In this document: positions 59,832 through 64,000 of the stretch, one piece after another
Layout: each line of letters begins with the position of its first letter
How positions within the stretch are numbered: position 1 is the first letter of the stretch
Assembly (NCBI RefSeq): GCF_007992435.1
Contig: NZ_BKAG01000017.1
Span: forward strand, 87,888-151,887
Reading direction: 5' to 3'
Origin: Prosthecobacter gellanilyticus
GTDB taxonomy: Bacteria; Verrucomicrobiota; Verrucomicrobiia; Verrucomicrobiales; Verrucomicrobiaceae
Length of the DNA stretch: 64,000 bases
The notes under the pieces: generated by a model
Database searches by the model: none
The model's input: only the letters and a program-made list of their open reading frames with translations
Told to the model about the DNA's origin: nothing
Made by a program: the position numbers and the translations under genes

Positions 59832-59956
59832 ATGGCGAATGCCTGAGGAACTACATGAACCCATCGGACGCAGGTTCGAGCCCTGCCTGTCATGCGCAAG
59901 CACGGCAGTAGCTCAGCGGTAGAGCAATGAGCGTTTCTCACCTACCTTGTCGCCAT
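59832..59956 (+). ncRNA. Y RNA unit 2 with complete circularly permuted tRNA-like module (YrlA type)
   Basis: About 125 nt. The outer stem is ATGGCGA (59832-59838)/TCGCCAT (59950-59956) and the upper stem TGAGGAAC (59844-59851)/GTTTCTCA (59933-59940), with the Ro motif GGCGAATG and CCTTGTCGC. Inside, in order: T-arm GCAGG-TTCGAGC-CCTGC (59870-59886); acceptor-like hairpin CTGTC/GGCAG (59887-59891, 59904-59908), closed by TGC-GCAA-GCA, a GNRA tetraloop; then D-arm GCTC-AGCGGTA-GAGC (59911-59925). There is no anticodon arm; the Y stem takes its place. This is the layout described for YrlA of enterobacteria. Confidence 0.9.
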
Positions 59957-59984
59957 CACTTCTCACCTAACTAACTTTTATTTC

Positions 59985-60075
59985 TGGCGAATGCCGGAGC
60001 GGACTACATTCGTAACCAGCGGGTTCAAATCCCGCCCCGCAGAAATGCGGAGAAGTCTCTCCACCCTTGTCGCCA
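59985..60075 (+). ncRNA. Y RNA unit 3 with T-arm and capped acceptor but no D-arm
   Basis: About 91 nt. Outer stem TGGCGA (59985-59990)/TCGCCA (60070-60075); upper stem GGAG (59996-59999)/CTCC (60059-60062) and GACT/AGTC. Ro motif GGCGAATG and CCTTGTCGCC. T-arm GCGGG-TTCAAAT-CCCGC (60019-60035) is perfect. An acceptor-like hairpin CCGCA-GAAA-TGCGG (60037-60050) has a GNRA loop. No D-arm follows, so the tRNA imitation is partial. Confidence 0.85.
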
Positions 60076-60100
60076 CTCCTCTTCAAACAACCACCTTAAA

Positions 60101-60240
60101 TGGTGACGAATGCTGATGGAACTACATGGTTTCTCACCCTCCTGTCGTGGGTTCGAATCCCACCGGTCTCACTTTCGACGGGACCGTAGCTCAGCCTGGT
60201 AGAGCAGAGTAAAACGTTTCATCTCACCTTGTCGTCGCCA
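60101..60240 (+). ncRNA. Y RNA unit 4 with the fullest tRNA-like module
   Basis: About 140 nt. Outer stem TGGTGACGA (60101-60109)/TCGTCGCCA (60232-60240), upper stem GATGGAAC (60115-60122)/GTTTCATC (60216-60223). Ro motif GACGAATG and CCTTGTCG. Module: T-arm GTGGG-TTCGAAT-CCCAC (60147-60163); a 7-bp acceptor CGGTCTC (60164-60170)/GGGACCG (60180-60186) with a 9-base cap; D-arm GCTC-AGCCTGGTA-GAGC (60189-60205) with the GG of the tRNA D-loop. Order T-acceptor-D is a circular permutation of tRNA. The following ORF starts only 10 bases after the stem. Confidence 0.9.
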
Positions 60241-60250
60241 CCTCTTTTCA

Positions 60251-60877
60251 ATGCTCCTTTCATATTCATCGTTAGCCGACGAGCTTCTCAAAAGCCTTGA
60301 GGATTTCGATGCCAAGATCGCCCCTCAGGGTCTCTATGCCGCCGAAGAACACGTCCCCGAATCCACACACCAGAAGTGGCGACTGGAATGGGATCAGTGT
60401 CTCACTCCATGCTTACAAGCTCTGGGCGCGGTTTGCATAGCCAACGGTCGATTCGGTTACAACTGGCGCATGAACAAACGTCCAGGCACCGCCATGGCGG
60501 GCTTCGGCCTTCCACAAAAGGAACATATCACGCTCGACATGATCAAGATCTCCAAGATCAAGGTGCGTGTCTATGGAGACAGTCATCGCATAGATCCACA
60601 CCTCGACTTCTCCAAACGCTGGGAAGAGTACCAACTCGCCTCGCACCTCAAAAGGTATCAGCCCGACAAAACTCACCAAAACATGCTGCTGCTTGTGGGC
60701 TTCGACGGACACAAAGATCCACTCCGGAAAGAACTCCTGCAACTGCGCGAGGACCGCAACTGGGAACACTTTGGCTGGACCCTCAGCACACGCTCCTGGC
60801 CTGACCCACATCGCCGTGGCTTCAATACCCTGGCCGCCCTCTGGATTCCGACACTAACTGACAACGACCAACCATGA
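60251..60877 (+). CDS. Unknown 208-residue protein between the Y RNAs and rtcB
   Basis: No family recognised. A soluble protein, rich in Trp, His and Lys (HQKWRLEWDQCLTPCL, FGYNWRMNKRPGTAMAG, HLKRYQPDKTHQNMLLLVGFDG). A pattern of alternating strands and helices and a Gly-Asp-rich loop LLLVGFDGHKDP fit a small alpha/beta fold, with possible nucleic-acid contact from the basic helices. The stop overlaps the rtcB start in ATGA (60874-60877), which implies coupled translation and a function with RtcB. Its ATG lies 10 bases after the fourth Y RNA, without a Shine-Dalgarno. Confidence 0.8.
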   Translation: MLLSYSSLADELLKSLEDFDAKIAPQGLYAAEEHVPESTHQKWRLEWDQCLTPCLQALGAVCIANGRFGYNWRMNKRPGTAMAGFGLPQKEHITLDMIKISKIKVRVYGDSHRIDPHLDFSKRWEEYQLASHLKRYQPDKTHQNMLLLVGFDGHKDPLRKELLQLREDRNWEHFGWTLSTRSWPDPHRRGFNTLAALWIPTLTDNDQP

Positions 60878-62364
60878 CCACCTCCCTATTCCATATCACC
60901 GGCGAAGCCGAAGCTTTTCTCCCTGCGCGTGACAACGCGGGTAAACCGATCACCGTGATCGGGACGGAGGCCATTCGCTCCGGCTTCGACCAAACCTGCA
61001 TCGAGCAGGCGCTGAACTCGCGCTCGGCTCCGGGCGTGACGAACCTGGTGCTCAACCCGGATGCGCATGCCGGTTACGGTGCGCCCGTGGGTTGCGTGAT
61101 GGCTTCGCCAACACACATCTATCCAGGTCCGGTGGGCGTGGACATCAAGTGCTCCATGTCCCTGCTCCAGATGGACATCCCGTCGGATGCCATCGTGGAT
61201 AAAGCGGTCCGCCGTCGTCTCATCGAGGCCATCGTGGCTCGCACTCCAACAGGTGCCGGACGCGGTCAGCGTGAGGCGAAGAAGTCGCGTCGCGTGTCCG
61301 CGGAACTCGGAGTGCAGGCATGCACCGAGGGTGCCAGCAAAAGCGTGTGTGAAGCGCTCGGAATCCCGCCTGAGTGGGCGCTGCGCTGCGAGGACAGCGC
61401 ACATTTCGGTCATGATGGAAACACCTCCACGCTCCATGAGCGCCTCGACAAGATGCGCTCCTTCAATGGTTTCGCAGGCTTTGAAAACAAGATGATGCAG
61501 CTCGGATCTTACGGAGGTGGAAACCACTTCGGTGAGTGCGAGATCGTGCAGCTTTCCGATGATCCAGCGATGCGTGCCACCGCCGAGGTCTTTGGATTGC
61601 AGGATGATCGTGTCGCCTTCCTCAGCCACTGCGGATCGCGCGGGTTTGGAAACATCCTCGCGCAGCGCCAGTTCAAGGTGCTGGAAGGTTTCTTCCGCAC
61701 CTGGGGTCTCGATTTCCCTGCTGGTGACAAGCAGCTTGTGTATGCACCGCTCGGAACGCCGGAGGCTGATGCCTATCTCGATGACATGGCGCTCGGGGCG
61801 AACTTCGCCACCGTGAACCACATGCTCATCAATGCGCTCGTGCTCGAAGCCTTCCAGGAAGTGCTGCCAGGAACCAAAGGTCAGCTCGTGTACTTCATCA
61901 GTCATAACATCGCGCGCCAGGAGGTGGTGGATAACCAACTTTCGTGGGTGCACCGCAAGGGAGCTACCCGCGCCTTCCCGGCGGGACATCATGCGCTGAA
62001 GGACACGCCGTTTGCCAGCACCGGTCACCCGATCCTCCTGCCAGGAAACCCTCGCGATGGATCCGTGGTGATGGTGGCCAAGCCTGACGCCGTGAAGAGC
62101 TGCTACAGCGTGAACCACGGCGCCGGCCGCTGCATGGGCCGCAAGGCTGCTGCACGCAACCTGGATCAAAAGACCGTGGACGCGGATTTCGAGACCCGCG
62201 ACATCCTCTACAACGCGCGCCAGTACCCGATCGACGAAGCTCCGAACGCCTACAAGGATTTCAAAGAAGTCCTCCGCAGCGTCGAGTCCGCCGGTCTGGC
62301 CCAGCAAGTGTGCAAACTCAAAGCCCGCTTCGTGATCAAAGACGCGGCGGAGGCGGATGATTAA
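60874..62364 (+). CDS. rtcB: RtcB, RNA-splicing ligase
   Basis: Joins RNA ends with 3'-phosphate or 2',3'-cyclic phosphate and 5'-hydroxyl, using GTP and Mn2+. The 496 residues carry the metal ligands Asp90 and Cys93 (VGVDIKCSM), His218 (GGGNHFGE), His252 (SHCGSRG) and His344 (SHNIA), and the guanylylated His415 in VNHGAGRC. The DIKCSM and SHNIARQE variants resemble RtcB forms found in Ro-containing operons more than E. coli RtcB (DIGCGM), but this needs an alignment. It overlaps the unknown gene upstream by four bases and is followed 16 bases later by the small Cys-rich protein gene. Confidence 0.95.
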   Translation: MTTSLFHITGEAEAFLPARDNAGKPITVIGTEAIRSGFDQTCIEQALNSRSAPGVTNLVLNPDAHAGYGAPVGCVMASPTHIYPGPVGVDIKCSMSLLQMDIPSDAIVDKAVRRRLIEAIVARTPTGAGRGQREAKKSRRVSAELGVQACTEGASKSVCEALGIPPEWALRCEDSAHFGHDGNTSTLHERLDKMRSFNGFAGFENKMMQLGSYGGGNHFGECEIVQLSDDPAMRATAEVFGLQDDRVAFLSHCGSRGFGNILAQRQFKVLEGFFRTWGLDFPAGDKQLVYAPLGTPEADAYLDDMALGANFATVNHMLINALVLEAFQEVLPGTKGQLVYFISHNIARQEVVDNQLSWVHRKGATRAFPAGHHALKDTPFASTGHPILLPGNPRDGSVVMVAKPDAVKSCYSVNHGAGRCMGRKAAARNLDQKTVDADFETRDILYNARQYPIDEAPNAYKDFKEVLRSVESAGLAQQVCKLKARFVIKDAAEADD

Positions 62365-62379
62365 AAAAAACTTCAATCA

Positions 62380-62766
62380 GTGTTTTCTGTGAGCCATTCG
62401 AAGACTCTCCATCTCAAACTGCCTTCTGAGACTAGCTCGCTCCTGAGCGGCTACTTCATGGTTAACTGTGTCCCTGGGTGCTGTGGATTGGATGCCTATG
62501 ACTTTGATCCAATCTACGTCAGTCACGCCATCGCCAAACATGGCAAAGAATGGGTCGAACAAACGTTGGCTGAACTTCAACAAATCAAAGTCGAGATTGA
62601 TACACTGCCTGATGATTGGGGGGTGGATAGCTCTGAGATGAATGCATGCTGGTCCAAGAAAGAGGCTCAAGACTTGTTTGACTTGCTCGCTGGTGTAGTC
62701 ACGCAAGGCCTTGGGGTTGGAGCCGTGCGTCCTGACCAGTCTCATCAGCGTCATGGTCCTGCTTAG
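62380..62766 (+). CDS. Small protein between rtcB and rtcA, DUF6331-like
   Basis: A 128-residue soluble protein started with GTG at 62380 (another GTG lies at 62389). The middle has CVPGCCGLDAYDFDP, a Cys-rich loop resembling the DUF6331 signature as remembered, followed by helical segments (WVEQTLAELQQIKVEID, KKEAQDLFDLLAGVV). The cysteines could bind metal. It sits between rtcB and rtcA on the same strand, so it is cotranscribed. Its role is unknown; the DUF6331 link is not certain. Confidence 0.7.
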   Translation: MFSVSHSKTLHLKLPSETSSLLSGYFMVNCVPGCCGLDAYDFDPIYVSHAIAKHGKEWVEQTLAELQQIKVEIDTLPDDWGVDSSEMNACWSKKEAQDLFDLLAGVVTQGLGVGAVRPDQSHQRHGPA

Positions 62767-62803
62767 CCGATGCCCTGAACAATTTAACACGCTAGCTAGA
62801 CTC

Positions 62804-63847
62804 ATGAAGACTCTCAATCCCATCCTTCAAATCGCCGGTGACGCAGGCGGAGGTCAACTGCTGCGCTCGTCGCTATCCCTGGCGCTGGTGACCGGACAGA
62901 CCTTTCGCATGACGAACATCCGTGGCAAGCGGCCCAAGCCAGGGCTGATGCGACAGCATCTGACCTGCGTGAAGGCAGCGGCAGAGGTCGGTGATGCGGC
63001 CGTCGATGGCGCGGAGCTTGGCTCCACCGAGCTGGTCTTCCGTCCCGGCAAGATCAAGGGAGGCGACTACAACTTTGCCATCGGTTCCGGTGGCAGCACG
63101 ACGCTCGTGCTGCAGACCCTGCTGCCTGCGCTGCTTCATGCCGAGGCAGCCAGCACGCTGCGCATTGAAGGTGGGACGCACAACCCGATGGCACCTCCCT
63201 TCGAGTTCATCGATCAATGCTTCCTGCCCGTGATCCAGAGCATGGGTGTGAAGACATCCGTCACCCTGGAACGTCATGGCTTCATGCAGGCCGGCGGTGG
63301 AGTGCTGAAAGCGGACATCCAACCTATCCAAAAGTGGAAAAAATTGAAGCTCACCGAGCGCGGCGAGCCTGTGGAAACCTTTGGCCGTGTGCTGCACGCC
63401 CATCTGCATCGTGACATCGCCCAGCGAGAGATCACCACTGCCGCCAGCGTGCTGGAATGGCAGGAAGACAAGATCGAGCTGCGCTACGCCAACGAAAGCG
63501 CCGGACCAGGCAATGCGCTGCTGCTCGGAGCGCGTTTCGCGAATGTGTGCGAGATCAGCACCGGCATCGCGCAGATGGGCAAATCTGCCGAGTCCGTGGC
63601 CACAGGCGCAGCCAAAGGCCTGCACCGCTATCTGTCCTCAAGCGCACCTGTCGGTGTGCATCTCGCGGACCAGCTCCTGCTGCCGATGGCCCTCGCACAA
63701 GGTGGCGTGTTTCACACCCACGCCATCAGTGATCACACCGAGACGAACATGACCCTCATCCAGCAGTTCCTGCCCGTGAAGTTCACGGTGACCGAGGTTG
63801 AGCGTGGGGTGAAGGCGGTGACGTGTCGAGATGTCGATGGGCGTTGA
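62804..63847 (+). CDS. rtcA: RtcA, RNA 3'-terminal phosphate cyclase
   Basis: Converts RNA 3'-phosphate to 2',3'-cyclic phosphate with ATP, via an adenylylated His. The 347 residues start MKTLNPILQIAGDAGGGQLL, with the family GxGGG-like loop; RGKRPKPGLMRQHLT and GSTELVFRPGKIKGG follow. VGVHLADQLLLPMALAQGG is the strongest signature. The nucleophile His is in AISDHTETNMT, matching His309 of the E. coli enzyme. The ATG at 62804 is chosen; the upstream frame to 62711 overlaps the previous gene and has no conservation. Last gene of the operon. Confidence 0.95.
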   Translation: MKTLNPILQIAGDAGGGQLLRSSLSLALVTGQTFRMTNIRGKRPKPGLMRQHLTCVKAAAEVGDAAVDGAELGSTELVFRPGKIKGGDYNFAIGSGGSTTLVLQTLLPALLHAEAASTLRIEGGTHNPMAPPFEFIDQCFLPVIQSMGVKTSVTLERHGFMQAGGGVLKADIQPIQKWKKLKLTERGEPVETFGRVLHAHLHRDIAQREITTAASVLEWQEDKIELRYANESAGPGNALLLGARFANVCEISTGIAQMGKSAESVATGAAKGLHRYLSSSAPVGVHLADQLLLPMALAQGGVFHTHAISDHTETNMTLIQQFLPVKFTVTEVERGVKAVTCRDVDGR

Positions 63848-63868
63848 AGTCGCGAAGCGTCCTGGAGT

Positions 63869-63886
63869 GCGCCGGACCTCCGGCGC
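63869..63886 (+). terminator. Hairpin after rtcA, possible terminator or repeat
   Basis: A 7-bp stem GCGCCGG/CCGGCGC with loop ACCT, 21 bases after the rtcA stop, followed by only three Ts. It could end the operon or belong to the dispersed hairpin family. The rest of the window (63887-64000) shows no feature I can support; the minus-strand frame here looks like repeat-derived noise. Confidence 0.4.
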
Positions 63887-64000
63887 TTTCCGACGAAGCG
63901 AGTGATTCACAAGCTTCGAGAGAATCACCAACCTCAAACAACCTTCGCTTCCAGCTTGCGCGCAAATATCGTTAGGCCTTCGAGAGCGCCAGAGGACTGG

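Noticed and set aside
59870..60205. Canonical T-arms and D-arms suggesting tRNA genes or tRNA fragments
   Set aside because: The arms come in order T-arm, acceptor, D-arm, with no anticodon arm and with Y RNA closing stems outside. This fits a circularly permuted tRNA-like module of a Y RNA, not a tRNA gene or pseudogene.
62711..62803. Upstream extension of rtcA
   Set aside because: It overlaps the small Cys-rich gene, and the RtcA fold begins exactly at MKTLNPILQIAG from 62804.
1..64000. CCTAAC/GTTAGG strings scattered on both strands, which looked like a chromosome-organising motif
   Set aside because: A rough count of about twenty copies on two strands is what base composition predicts for a 6-mer of this content; no orientation bias was seen.

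Overview
The window is GC-rich and densely coding. It looks like a chromosomal segment from a verrucomicrobium of the Verrucomicrobiaceae/Prosthecobacter type. The pointers are the 51-residue small basic protein typical of the Chlamydiae/Verrucomicrobia side of the PVC group (16096-16251), a planctomycete-type cytochrome/DUF1549/DUF1553 protein (25564-27774), a choline/iduronate-type sulfatase (43227-44684), a ceramidase-like secreted hydrolase (39267-40691), Ala/Pro/Lys-rich tails on SecG, RluB and a 1036-residue exported protein, and families of intergenic hairpin repeats. No phage, insertion sequence, CRISPR array or rRNA was seen.

Layout. 1-16 kb: pyruvate kinase (cut by the window edge), exported oxidoreductase, M29 aminopeptidase, moaE, pyrE, a secreted Lon-type protease, an SNase-like protein, an M23 peptidase, secG, a GHMP sugar kinase and rluB. 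16-32 kb: small basic protein, ROK kinase, a SUKH immunity-like pair, sugE, an MBL hydrolase, a TonB-like protein, a CoA-transferase/thiolase pair, the DUF1549/DUF1553 protein, glnD and apt. 32-45 kb: hydroxyacid dehydrogenase, a sigma-54 two-component operon, L,D-transpeptidase, rhodanese, amine oxidase, ceramidase-like protein, SprT, serine acetyltransferase, YceH and sulfatase. 45-55 kb: several secreted proteins of unknown role, a dienelactone hydrolase, a CvfB-like S1 protein, a DUF2167 protein, an IlvD/Edd sugar-acid dehydratase, a RelE-type toxin-antitoxin pair and a heme-motif toroid protein.

The standout region is 55.4-63.9 kb, an RNA repair and surveillance island. It holds rtcR (sigma-54 activator with a CARF sensor, minus strand), a kinase-like gene, a good -24/-12 promoter, rsr (bacterial Ro60/TROVE protein), a tandem array of four Y RNA genes not reported by any protein-coding call, an unknown 208-residue protein, rtcB (RNA ligase), a small Cys-rich protein and rtcA (RNA 3'-phosphate cyclase). 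Each Y RNA has the Ro-binding closing stem with the conserved GAAUGC and CUUGUC strands. They differ in how much of a tRNA they imitate: unit 1 has none, unit 3 has a T-arm plus a GNRA-capped acceptor hairpin, and units 2 and 4 have T-arm, acceptor stem and D-arm in circularly permuted order with no anticodon arm.

Working model (inference from the enterobacterial Rtc systems): damaged RNA ends are sensed by RtcR, which fires the sigma-54 promoter. Rsr and its Y RNAs then handle aberrant RNA while RtcB and RtcA repair or modify ends. The three unfamiliar proteins in the island are candidates for new members of this pathway.
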